From contig CABSLQ010000061.1 in assembly GCA_902478605.1 (NCBI GenBank), forward strand, positions 1 through 16,578: a stretch of DNA of 16,578 nt. Direction: 5' to 3'. The number at the start of each line of letters is the position of its first letter. The stretch's first letter is position 1. The stretch is from an uncultured Oscillospiraceae bacterium (GTDB lineage: Bacteria > Bacillota > Clostridia > Oscillospirales > Acutalibacteraceae). The notes below the pieces were generated by a model. The model was not told the DNA's origin. It worked only from the letters and a program-made list of their open reading frames with translations, and searched no databases. The position numbers and the translations under genes were made by a program. This document shows, piece by piece, positions 6,799 to 13,575 of the stretch.

Positions 6799-8778
6799 TC
6801 AGCGGGCCGCCCCCGGTTCCTGTTTGATGCGCACATATTGTCCGCGCATGGCGAACGGCTCGAACATCCGCCCGCCGCCTTCATAAAACTTGGAAAACAG
6901 CTCCACATACTGCAGGCGCAGCGTATGCACATACGCCCCCAGGGCGTTGATGCCAAAATTGAGGGTATGCCCCACGGCGAATATGAGGATATAGATCACC
7001 GCGCCCAGCGGCCCGTCGCCGAACATCGTGCCGAGCAGGTTGAACACCATGCCCATCACCCCCGTCGTCAGGCCCAGCGCCATCAGCCGGGAATAGGACA
7101 TCAAATCGCTGAAATACCCCGTGATATCGTACAGGCCCACCAAGCCGCCGATGATCTTCATCGGGCCTTTTTTCTTCCGGCCGCCGGTAAGTGCGAGCCC
7201 CGCGAAGGAGACAATTGCCACCCACGTTCCCGCCGTGAACAGCCAGCCGGCCGCCGGCAGCGCCATACCGCCCGCCAGCAGGGCGAGCCCCAGCAGCGCC
7301 GTCATCCACAGCCCGGTGTCCAGCACCGCGCCCCAGCGATCGCCCATGCGCCACTGCATGTAAAAGCGCACGCCAAGCCCCGCGAGAATCTGGGCAAGCC
7401 CGAGCGCCACCCCCAGCACGAGCAGCAGCACCGCGTCGGGCACCGGATCGATGAGCCGCGGCATATGGAAGTCCACATGGAAAAAGGTGGAGGCGATCGC
7501 CTCGGGCGCGTCGCCGAAAAAGCTGCCAAATGCCAGGCCCCAGATAATGGTGGAGACCCCGCAGTTGCGGAACAGCTCCAGATTGCGCGCCATGCCCGGC
7601 TCCGGCCGGCATTTGCGCAGCAGCAGCTGCGCCCCGATGACCAGCAGCAGGCCGTATCCCGCGTCGGAGAGCATCATGCCGAAAAAGAGGTAATAGAAAA
7701 AGCTGACCACCGGCGTGGGATCCACATCGCTCGCCAGCGGCATCGCGTACATCGCCACCAGCGATTCGGCCGGCCGGGCAAACGCCCCGTTGTGCAGCTT
7801 GACGGGCGCCGTTTCGGGATCGGCGTCCGCGATCTCCCACGCCGCATCCAATCCCGTCAGCCCCTGTTCGAGCAGCGGAACGTCCGCTTCGGGGATATAT
7901 CCCTCCAGCAGCAGGGCGTGCCGGCTGTGCCCCAACCGGCCGATGGCACGGTATTTCTCCGCCCGGGTGGTCAGATAATCGGCCGTCAGCTCCATCTCCC
8001 GGCGGTTCTGTGCCAGGGCCGCCAGCTCCTCGTCCGCCTCCCGGCGGGCCTGGGCGAGCGCTTCCCGCTTCTGCTCAAGCGCCCGCTTTTCCTCGGCCGG
8101 GTGTCCCGTCAGGCCCGCAGGCCGGGCGAAGCCAAGGGCGCGCAGCACCCCCTCCATCGTTCCCGCCTGCCGCCGGGGCGTGATCAGAAAGACACAACTT
8201 TGCACCGGCGAGGCGGACAGCACCTGCCCGTCGAAGAGCAGCGTACCGTCCAGCCCGGCGATCGCCTCGGCCAGCGATTCGAGCGTGTATGCACCCGGCA
8301 GGATGCCGATAAAGGCCGCCGTGGTGCGCGTTCCCGCAAACCGGAAGGGCAGATCCAGCCCCTCCCAGGGTTCGAGCTGCGCCAGCGCCGTGCGCACCCG
8401 CACCTGCTCGGCGGCGTTTTCCGCCTGCTGCCGCTGCAGGGCGAGCACCTGCTGGCCATCCTGCAGGACGGCGGCGCTGCGGGCGGCCGCCTGCTCAAAG
8501 GCGGCCGGCTCCACCTCGCGCCGTCCCGCGAAAGAAGCGAGCAGGCCCTTTTTCTCGGGAAACACGTCCTGCAGCACCTCGAGCGCTTGTATCAGGACGG
8601 CTGCCGACCGGTCGAAGGTCTGGGCCTTCGCCTCCATATCCTCGGCCGCAAAGCCGTCGTAGCGATCTTCCATCGCTTCAATCTGCACCGCCCCCAGCCG
8701 CTGCAGCGTCTCCAGCAGCGCCTTGCGTTCCCGCCGCAGGGCGACAAGCCGCACCCGCTTCATTGTGAGCTTTGCCAT
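6799..8778 (-). CDS. ntpI: V-type ATP synthase subunit I (membrane stator, a-subunit)
   Basis: This stator subunit forms the ion half-channels beside the K ring. Counting from ATG 8778 it has 659 residues. The N-terminal half (about 1-340) is cytoplasmic, with coiled coils at about 50-130 and 225-270. The C-terminal half holds about seven or eight membrane segments, beginning with SFFYYLFFGMMLSDAGYG (359-376). The essential channel arginine of the family is Arg564 in SYSRLMALGL. The C-terminus has the conserved HTLRLQYVELFSKFYEGGG (618-636). The frame is open from TTG 8793, but GGGGGA lies 4 and 7 bases before the ATGs at 8781 and 8778, so one of these is the likely start. It lies 73 bases after the H/G-like gene. 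Confidence 0.96.
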   Translation of the reverse strand: MAKLTMKRVRLVALRRERKALLETLQRLGAVQIEAMEDRYDGFAAEDMEAKAQTFDRSAAVLIQALEVLQDVFPEKKGLLASFAGRREVEPAAFEQAAARSAAVLQDGQQVLALQRQQAENAAEQVRVRTALAQLEPWEGLDLPFRFAGTRTTAAFIGILPGAYTLESLAEAIAGLDGTLLFDGQVLSASPVQSCVFLITPRRQAGTMEGVLRALGFARPAGLTGHPAEEKRALEQKREALAQARREADEELAALAQNRREMELTADYLTTRAEKYRAIGRLGHSRHALLLEGYIPEADVPLLEQGLTGLDAAWEIADADPETAPVKLHNGAFARPAESLVAMYAMPLASDVDPTPVVSFFYYLFFGMMLSDAGYGLLLVIGAQLLLRKCRPEPGMARNLELFRNCGVSTIIWGLAFGSFFGDAPEAIASTFFHVDFHMPRLIDPVPDAVLLLVLGVALGLAQILAGLGVRFYMQWRMGDRWGAVLDTGLWMTALLGLALLAGGMALPAAGWLFTAGTWVAIVSFAGLALTGGRKKKGPMKIIGGLVGLYDITGYFSDLMSYSRLMALGLTTGVMGMVFNLLGTMFGDGPLGAVIYILIFAVGHTLNFGINALGAYVHTLRLQYVELFSKFYEGGGRMFEPFAMRGQYVRIKQEPGAAR

Positions 8779-8851
8779 CATCTGTTCCCCCAATCGGATC
8801 CCGATCCGGCCGCACCCGGCGCGTTCTGCCGGGCCGCGATCCGCGCACCGC

Positions 8852-9163
8852 TTATCCCAGCAGGCAATCGGCCGCCATCTGTATCGCCGCGTCCCGCCGG
8901 GCCTCTACCATAGCCGCGATAGCCTCCCCCTGCCGGGCGGCTTCCGCCTCCGCCTGCCGGCGCATCGCCTCCGCCTCCTCCCGGGCGGCGGCAACCATCT
9001 CGTCCTTGCGGCGCGCCGCCTCGTCGAGAATCCGGCGCGTCCGGGCCTTTGCCTCTGCGTCCGCCGCCTCGAGAATGGCCGCCGCCTGGGCAGCGCCCTC
9101 CCGTTCGATGCGCGCGGCCTCCTCTTCGGCCTGCTGGATGCGCGCCACCATATCCGCCGGCAT
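8852..9163 (-). CDS. V-type ATP synthase peripheral-stalk subunit (H/G-like, NtpF family)
   Basis: The 103-residue protein is almost entirely a charged Ala/Glu/Arg coiled coil (EEEAARIEREGAAQAAAILEA and so on to about residue 90), ending in RDAAIQMAADCLLG. Composition, length and position as first gene of the operon fit the small peripheral-stalk partner of subunit E (AhaH in archaea, NtpF in Enterococcus, G in eukaryotes). The frame extends upstream to TTG 9196, but AAAGGAGGAGG sits directly before the ATG at 9163, which fixes the start there. Low-complexity coiled coils are hard to assign by sequence alone, so the assignment leans on gene context. The operon promoter lies about 55 bases upstream. 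Confidence 0.88.
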   Translation of the reverse strand: MPADMVARIQQAEEEAARIEREGAAQAAAILEAADAEAKARTRRILDEAARRKDEMVAAAREEAEAMRRQAEAEAARQGEAIAAMVEARRDAAIQMAADCLLG

Positions 9164-9217
9164 ATTTCCTCCTCCTTTATTGAAATATTTAATCAAATTG
9201 AAAAATTATTATCTCTA

Positions 9218-9246
9218 ATAGTACCATATTTTCCAGCACAAGTCCA
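9218..9246 (-). promoter_or_regulatory. Candidate promoter of the V-type ATPase operon
   Basis: On the minus strand TGGACT (9241-9246) is separated by 17 bases from TACTAT (9218-9223), with TGG directly before it giving an extended -10. Four of six bases match consensus in each box. It sits in the AT-rich gap upstream of the first ATPase gene, about 55 bases from its ATG. Confidence 0.5.
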
Positions 9247-9292
9247 GACTCTTAACAAAAAATTATTATTTCCGCTTTTTTTTATTTTATAG

Positions 9293-9322
9293 TGGAAACC
9301 ACCGCCCGATGTATGGTATACT
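9293..9322 (+). promoter_or_regulatory. Candidate promoter of the VTC/DUF4956 operon
   Basis: An extended -10, TGGTATACT (9314-9322), lies 18 bases after a weak -35-like TGGAAA (9293-9298). The TTG start of the VTC gene is about 38 bases downstream, with GAGGAGGAGG in between. The opposing ATPase promoter lies within 75 bases, so the two transcription units share a regulatory gap rich in A and T tracts. Confidence 0.55.
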
Positions 9323-9360
9323 GAGGACCTGAGTATTTCGCAGAGGAGGAGGCGGGGCCA

Positions 9361-10035
9361 TTGGACGTTTTTCGACACGAAAACAAATATTTCATCAGCA
9401 CGGGCGGCTATGAATTTCTGCGCGGACGTCTGGCGGCCATGCTGGACACCGACCCAAACGCCCGCCGCAACGGTCGCTATTTCATCCGCAGCCTGTATTT
9501 CGACGACTATAACCAGAGCGCCCTGCTTGACAAGGTGGAGGGCATCGAAGCGCGGGAGAAGTTCCGCATCCGGTTTTATGACATGGACGATCGCTTCATT
9601 CGCCTCGAGTCCAAGCAGAAGCGCGGCCAGTATACCCGCAAGCGCGCCGCCCGCCTGACCCGGGAGGAGGTCGACCGCCTGCTCGCCGGGGACAGCTGGT
9701 TTTTATACGACACGGGCGACAAGCTGCTGCGCGACTTTTATCTTAAGAGTCGCACCCATCTGCTGCGGCCCACCGTGCTGGTGGATTACACGAGGGAAGC
9801 GTACACCTTCGAGGACGTGCGCATCACCTTCGACCTGTCGCTGCATACGGGCCAGTATCAGACGGCCCTGTTCGACCCCGGGGTGTTCACCATGCCGGTG
9901 CTGCCCGGCGACCGGGTGATTCTGGAGGTCAAATACGACGAGGCGCTCCCCTATGCGGTGAAGCAGCTGCTCGCGCCGGTTTCGGCCGTGCGCTGCGCGA
10001 TTTCCAAATACGAACTGTGCAGGCAGTTTCAATAA
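9361..10035 (+). CDS. VTC-domain polyphosphate polymerase family protein
   Basis: The 224-residue protein belongs to the bacterial family sharing the catalytic tunnel domain of yeast Vtc4, which polymerises ATP gamma-phosphate into polyphosphate. Family motifs appear in order: FRHENKYFI (4-12), RSLYFDD (43-49), KFRIRFY (67-73), RLESKQKRGQYTRK (81-94), VDYTREAY (141-148), VRITFD (153-158), LEVKYDE (188-194) and ISKYELC (214-220). The alternating Arg/Lys and Glu residues are those that line the phosphate tunnel in the family. No signal peptide or membrane helix is present, so a cytoplasmic location is likely. It starts with TTG at 9361; AGGAGG lies 11 bases upstream, a slightly long spacing. 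DUF4956 follows after 15 bases, a pairing common in bacteria. Polymerase activity is inferred from the family. Confidence 0.9.
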   Translation: MDVFRHENKYFISTGGYEFLRGRLAAMLDTDPNARRNGRYFIRSLYFDDYNQSALLDKVEGIEAREKFRIRFYDMDDRFIRLESKQKRGQYTRKRAARLTREEVDRLLAGDSWFLYDTGDKLLRDFYLKSRTHLLRPTVLVDYTREAYTFEDVRITFDLSLHTGQYQTALFDPGVFTMPVLPGDRVILEVKYDEALPYAVKQLLAPVSAVRCAISKYELCRQFQ

Positions 10036-10050
10036 CGGAGGAATGGTATC

Positions 10051-10716
10051 ATGGATTTCATCAAGAACAGTGTGTTGGAACAGTTTTCGGTCGGCGGCGC
10101 CACCCTGACCGATATGCTGCTGTCGCTGGGCGTGGCCTTTCTGATGGGGCTGTTTATCCTCATCGTCTACCGGCTGACCTTCCGCGGCGTGCTGTTTTCC
10201 AAGGGCTTCGCCTTTTCGCTTGTGCTGCTGGCCATGGTGACCGCCCTGGTCATCCGCACCATTTCCTCCAACCTGGCGCTGTCGCTGGGCATGGTGGGCG
10301 CCCTGTCCATTGTGCGGTTCCGCACCGCCATCAAGGATCCGGTGGATACGGTGTTCATGTTCTGGTCCATCACCTGCGGCATCATGACGGGCGCGGGCCT
10401 CTACCTGGTGGGCGGCATCGCCTGCATCGTGGTGGGGGTGCTGTATTTCATCATCTCCAAGCTGTACGGCAAGCATAAGGCCCCCTATCTGCTGGTCATC
10501 CGCTATGACCCCGAAAAAGCGGCCAATATCGGCAAGGCGCTCAAGCTGCTGCCCCGGCACCGGCTCAAATCCCGCACCACAACCGCCCACGGTGCCGAGG
10601 TGACGGTGGAGCTTTCCCTGAAGGACGACGAAATGACCACCATCGACAAGCTGATGAAGGTGGACGGCGTCACCGACGCGAGCCTCGTCAGCTACGAGGG
10701 CGAATTCGGAATCTGA
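10051..10716 (+). CDS. DUF4956 membrane protein
   Basis: The 221-residue protein has hydrophobic segments at about 20-40, 54-74 and 103-137. They surround the DUF4956 signature LGMVGALSIVRFRTAIKDP (79-97) and the following FWSITCGIMTGAGLY. Residues from about 145 form a soluble tail with alternating strands and helices (LLVIRYDP, VTVELSLKDDE, ASLVSYEGEF), resembling a small ferredoxin-like domain. No biochemical function is established for the family. Its repeated pairing with VTC-domain proteins, seen here too, suggests it anchors, exports or regulates whatever the VTC enzyme makes. GGAGG is 9 bases before the ATG. The CotH-type kinase gene that often accompanies the pair is absent from this window. 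Confidence 0.9.
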   Translation: MDFIKNSVLEQFSVGGATLTDMLLSLGVAFLMGLFILIVYRLTFRGVLFSKGFAFSLVLLAMVTALVIRTISSNLALSLGMVGALSIVRFRTAIKDPVDTVFMFWSITCGIMTGAGLYLVGGIACIVVGVLYFIISKLYGKHKAPYLLVIRYDPEKAANIGKALKLLPRHRLKSRTTTAHGAEVTVELSLKDDEMTTIDKLMKVDGVTDASLVSYEGEFGI

Positions 10717-10743
10717 CGCCGTTCCCTATACACAAGCACAGAA

Positions 10744-10773
10744 AAGCCCTTCCCGCCGCGGCGGGAAGGGCTT
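10744..10773. terminator. Terminator palindrome, left boundary of the intergenic element
   Basis: A perfect palindromic hairpin has arms AAGCCCTTCCCGCC (10744-10757) and GGCGGGAAGGGCTT (10760-10773). It lies 27 bases after the DUF4956 stop. A U-tract is present only for minus-strand transcripts (TTTTCTGT after the stem); on the plus strand the stem runs straight into CAGCTTGTC. It is 29 of 30 identical to 11066-11095. Confidence 0.75.
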
Positions 10774-11063
10774 CAGCTTGTCAAAGAAGTTCATTTGCAA
10801 AAAAATAATACACAAAAAGTTTTCGCCCGCCTTTTTCAAAAGGCGGTGGGGTCAAGGGGCAAAGCCCCTGTCGTCCTCCGCTGAGGACGAAATTTTTCCC
10901 TTCAAAGAGCGCAGGAGGGGCGTAAAACGTCCCGGTGGGACGTTTTACGGCGGGGAACCCTCGCAGCACAACGCGGTGCGTTGTGCATGGGGTTCCCCGA
11001 TGCGACGCATGAGAATTCTGCTTTTGTGTATATGGCTATTCGCTAAAAAGTTTTTTGACACTC
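10774..11063. repeat. Non-coding palindrome-rich element between convergent genes
   Basis: This gap has no credible gene but contains consecutive perfect hairpins. They are 10827-10846 (9-bp arms), 10855-10869 (6-bp arms around AAA), 10871-10890 (8-bp arms) and 10921-10949 (13-bp arms around GGT). The last is a two-level dyad, 10951-10999, with 10-bp outer and 9-bp inner arms around GGT. The two ends are imperfect inverted repeats: CAGCTTGTCAAAGAAGTT at 10774-10791, and the complement of AAAGTTTTTTGACACTCTG near 11046-11064. The left end recurs at the contig edge (1-30, 25 of 30 bases). This fits a small dispersed element or a structured RNA. It has no recognisable transposase. Confidence 0.7.
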
Positions 11064-11097
11064 TGAAGCCCTTCCCGCCGTGGCGGGAAGGGCTTCA
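11064..11097. terminator. Terminator palindrome, right boundary of the element, 3' of galT
   Basis: A 16-bp stem (TGAAGCCCTTCCCGCC with GGCGGGAAGGGCTTCA, 2-base loop) lies 10 bases beyond the galT stop codon. A T-rich tail, TTTGTTCTCTTTATTT, follows on the plus strand, so it is a canonical terminator for plus-strand transcripts. On the minus strand, from galT, no immediate U-tract follows. Its core differs from the palindrome at 10744-10773 by a single loop base. Confidence 0.75.
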
Positions 11098-11107
11098 TTT
11101 GTTCTCT

Positions 11108-12076
11108 TTATTTCTCCAGGAACCGTGCATACGCGGCGCGCAGCTCCTCGGCGGTATTCTCGGGACAGGTGGGGTTGCAGTGGGCCCAGGCCCCCGTCTC
11201 GCTCGAGGCATTGTACTTGATTTTGTCGGCGCTGCGCATGGGCGGATAAAACGCGATGTGGAAATGGAACAGATCCGCCGCCTCCGGCCCGTTGACCGGC
11301 TGGTTGTACATGCACATCATGTAGGGGAACTTGAAGCCGAACAGGCTGTCCAGCATGCCCGTCGTGCGGCGCAGCGTCTCGGCCAGGGCGGCGCGCTCCT
11401 CCCTGGTGAATTGCGCGATGCTGCCCCGGTGCGCATTGCTCATGATGTACACGCCATAGGGATATTCCGAGAAAAAGGGCAGGAATACGGTGAAATGCTC
11501 GTTGCGGAAAATCACCCGCTTTTCAAAGGCGACCTCCGCTTCCAGCATATCGCAGAAGAGGCAGCGGCCCTTTTCCTTCTTATACGCCTCGGCGTTGGCC
11601 ACCTCCAGCTCGAGCTTTTTGGGCAGGAAGGGATAGGCGTAAATCTGCCCGTGCGGGTGGGGCATGGTCACCCCCACCACGTCGCCGCGGTTCTCAAAAA
11701 TAAAGACATACCGCACCTTGGGGTCGGCGGACAGCGCCTCATACCGCTCCACCCACAAATCCACCAGCTTTTCGATATGCGAGGCGGGCAGCTCGGGCAG
11801 CGTGATGGTGTGCTCGGGCGAGTAGAGGATCACCTCGCACTTGCCGTAGGCCGGCGCCGTCTGGAAGAAATCGGTGGCCACATCGTCCGGTTCGGGCGGA
11901 TTGGGCGACAGGGCGGGAAAATCGTTGTCGTATTTGTACACATCATAATGATCCGGCACCTTGCCCGATCCCGGGCAAAACGGACAGTAATCCTTGGGCA
12001 TCTGCGGCCGTCCCTGCCGGTGGGACGCGATCATGATCCAGTCACCCGTCAGCGGGTGACGACGCAATTCTGCCAT
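11108..12076 (-). CDS. galT: Galactose-1-phosphate uridylyltransferase
   Basis: The 322-residue enzyme exchanges UMP between UDP-glucose and galactose-1-phosphate in the Leloir pathway. The catalytic site HPHGQ is at 140-144, with His142 the expected nucleophile that carries UMP. CPFC (31-34) and a second pair CLFC (172-175) are possible metal ligands. RRHPLTGDWIMIASHRQGRP at the N-terminus and the C-terminal HFHIAFYPP are family hallmarks, placing it in the HIT-type GalT class. The length is slightly below the E. coli enzyme. AAGGAG lies 9 bases before the ATG. It sits 16 bases downstream of galK in the same operon. Confidence 0.96.
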   Translation of the reverse strand: MAELRRHPLTGDWIMIASHRQGRPQMPKDYCPFCPGSGKVPDHYDVYKYDNDFPALSPNPPEPDDVATDFFQTAPAYGKCEVILYSPEHTITLPELPASHIEKLVDLWVERYEALSADPKVRYVFIFENRGDVVGVTMPHPHGQIYAYPFLPKKLELEVANAEAYKKEKGRCLFCDMLEAEVAFEKRVIFRNEHFTVFLPFFSEYPYGVYIMSNAHRGSIAQFTREERAALAETLRRTTGMLDSLFGFKFPYMMCMYNQPVNGPEAADLFHFHIAFYPPMRSADKIKYNASSETGAWAHCNPTCPENTAEELRAAYARFLEK

Positions 12077-12092
12077 AGTTCCTCTCTCCTTC

Positions 12093-13379
12093 TTATTCTT
12101 TATCCAGGCACACGCCGCCCACCGGCCGAATGCTCAGCACGTGGCAGCTTCCCTCACCAAACACGCCTTCCATCAGTGTGCGGAACGCCTCCAGCTTATC
12201 CTCCGGCACGAAATTCTGCGTCGTGCCGCCGAAGCCGCCACCGTGCACCCGCCACGCGCCGCAGCCGTCGAGCACCCGCTGCGCCAGCGCCAGCGCAATG
12301 GACAGGCCCTGGAACTGCACGTCGCTGGCCGCGTACACATTCTGCAGATATTCAAAGGAGGAGTGCCCCGACTCCACCACCAGCCGCTTAAACTCACCGA
12401 AATCCCCGGCTTCGAGGGCCGCCACCTGCCGGACCACCCGCTCGTTGTCGCCGAAGAAATGCAGCGCGCGCAGCACCGCCCGGTCGCCGTGCTTCTCCCG
12501 CAGCGCGGGGATAATGGAAATCAGCTTGTCCGGCGTCGTATCGCGCAGGAAATCCACCCCGAGCATATTGGCCGCCGCCCGCATCTCGACGGTGACCGCC
12601 GCGTATTCGTGGGTCAGGTCGGCGTGGTTGCCGCCCGTGTCCACGATGCACAGCTTATGCCCGCAGGAGGCAAAATCAAAATCCACCGCGCGGATGACCG
12701 GCCGTTCCGGGTCAGCAAAATCGATGGTGACGATGCCGCCCACCGACGAGGCGGTCTGATCCATCAGCCCGCTCGGCTTGCCGAAATAGACGTTTTCGGC
12801 ATACTGGGCCGCCTTGGCAATCTCCACCGCCGACACGGTGCCGTCGTTGTACAGCCCGTTCAGGATGGTGCCGATGAGCACTTCGAATGCCGCCGAGGAG
12901 GAGAGACCCGATCCCTTGAGCACATCGGAGGTGGTATACGCGTCAAACCCGCCTACGGCATACCCCAGCTGGGCAAAACGCGCAGCCACCCCGCGGATGA
13001 GGGAGGCCGAATGGTTTTTCTCCGCCTCCTGGACTTCCCAGTCGCCCAGCACCACCGTGTCCATGTCGTATCCCTTGGACTGTACCCGTATGATTGCGTC
13101 GCGCCGCGGCGCCGCCACCGCGATGACGTCGAGATTCACGCTCGCGGCGAGCACGCGGCCATGGTTATGGTCGGTGTGGTTGCCGCCGATTTCGGTGCGT
13201 CCCGGCGCTGAGAAGAGGATCAGCTGCTCCGCCTCCCCAAAGGCGGCGGTGAAGCCGTCCACCGCTTCGCTGTACCGCCGGCGCTGTTTCTCCACCGCCT
13301 CCCGGCCGTACAGGACGGCAAACCGGGCGTCATAGTCCCCCCGTGCAATGCGTTCTTTCAATGCGGCCGCTGCTGTCAT
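12093..13379 (-). CDS. galK: Galactokinase
   Basis: This GHMP kinase phosphorylates galactose at C1 with ATP. From ATG 13379 it has 428 residues. Motif 1 is SAPGRTEIGGNHTDHNHG (57-74), a variant of the usual GRxNxxGEHTDY that is known among clostridial galactokinases. The ATP loop is KGSGLSSSAA (155-164), the catalytic Asp is in GLMDQTASS (Asp207), and the third motif is HGGGFGGT near the C-terminus. The frame is open to an ATG at 13424. The internal ATG at 13379 is preferred because MTAAAALKERIARGDYD resembles the family N-terminus and AAGGA lies 10 bases upstream. The upstream ATG also has a GGAGA-like site, so the start is not certain. It is the first gene of galKT, divergent from an AraC-type regulator. 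Confidence 0.96.
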   Translation of the reverse strand: MTAAAALKERIARGDYDARFAVLYGREAVEKQRRRYSEAVDGFTAAFGEAEQLILFSAPGRTEIGGNHTDHNHGRVLAASVNLDVIAVAAPRRDAIIRVQSKGYDMDTVVLGDWEVQEAEKNHSASLIRGVAARFAQLGYAVGGFDAYTTSDVLKGSGLSSSAAFEVLIGTILNGLYNDGTVSAVEIAKAAQYAENVYFGKPSGLMDQTASSVGGIVTIDFADPERPVIRAVDFDFASCGHKLCIVDTGGNHADLTHEYAAVTVEMRAAANMLGVDFLRDTTPDKLISIIPALREKHGDRAVLRALHFFGDNERVVRQVAALEAGDFGEFKRLVVESGHSSFEYLQNVYAASDVQFQGLSIALALAQRVLDGCGAWRVHGGGFGGTTQNFVPEDKLEAFRTLMEGVFGEGSCHVLSIRPVGGVCLDKE

Positions 13380-13434
13380 CGCATTCTCTTCCTTTCCACA
13401 TCGTATTTTTAAGAGAATCTTCATTTCCCCGTCT

Positions 13435-13455
13435 CCCCTATTTCATAAATAGGGG
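13435..13455 (-). promoter_or_regulatory. Stem-loop or operator dyad in the galK leader
   Basis: A perfect 9-bp dyad, CCCCTATTT (13435-13443) with AAATAGGGG (13447-13455), has a 3-base spacer. With the promoter below, transcription should begin near 13459. The dyad would then occupy roughly +4 to +24 of the galK mRNA. It could be a repressor operator or an RNA stem. Confidence 0.5.
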
Positions 13456-13465
13456 GTATAGTATT

Positions 13466-13494
13466 ATTATAAGTTGCCGCGGCCAAACCGCCAA
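13466..13494 (-). promoter_or_regulatory. Promoter of galKT
   Basis: On the minus strand TTGGCG (13489-13494) is followed after exactly 17 bases by a perfect TATAAT (13466-13471). It faces galK and lies 22 bases from the -35 box of the divergent regulator promoter. Confidence 0.75.
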
Positions 13495-13515
13495 CCCTTT
13501 TATCGCACATAATGA

Positions 13516-13544
13516 TGGACAAATGTTGCATATAGGGATATAAT
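13516..13544 (+). promoter_or_regulatory. Promoter of the AraC-family regulator
   Basis: TGGACA (13516-13521, five of six consensus bases) is followed after 17 bases by a perfect TATAAT (13539-13544). The -10 box overlaps an in-frame ATG at 13543, so that ATG should lie upstream of the transcript start (about 13551) and cannot be the translation start. Confidence 0.8.
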
Positions 13545-13560
13545 GGCAGGGAAAGCACAA

Positions 13561-13568
13561 AAAGGGGG
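13561..13568 (+). promoter_or_regulatory. Ribosome binding site that fixes the GTG start of the AraC-type regulator
   Basis: AAAGGGGG ends 7 bases before GTG 13576. Together with the promoter overlapping the upstream ATG, it places the start at GTG. Confidence 0.75.
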
Positions 13569-13575
13569 CGTCGCC

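Noticed and set aside
6358..8913. An 851-codon open frame on the plus strand, antisense to subunits K and I
   Set aside because: It is a GC-driven shadow: it is rich in Arg, Gln, His and Pro, shows no domain, and runs opposite unmistakable ATPase genes.
502..9163. F-type ATP synthase
   Set aside because: The long A subunit with the bulge domain, the degenerate P-loop in B, the four-helix K subunit and the large I subunit are V/A-type features.
9361..10035. CYTH/triphosphatase identity for the VTC-domain gene
   Set aside because: The fold family is related, but the motif set (RHENKY, RSLYFDD, LEVKYDE, SKY) and DUF4956 adjacency fit the VTC polyphosphate polymerase family better.
10744..11097. 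Possible CRISPR array, because of repeated palindromes
   Set aside because: The hairpins differ in sequence and spacing, there are no regular repeat-spacer units, and no cas genes are present.
10778..12391. A 537-codon plus-strand frame running from the intergenic element through galT
   Set aside because: Its first part translates hairpins and the remainder is antisense to galT and the end of galK. No family features.
13543..13575. An 11-residue N-terminal extension of the AraC-type regulator from ATG 13543
   Set aside because: The ATG lies within a consensus -10 box and lacks a ribosome site; GTG 13576 has a good one.
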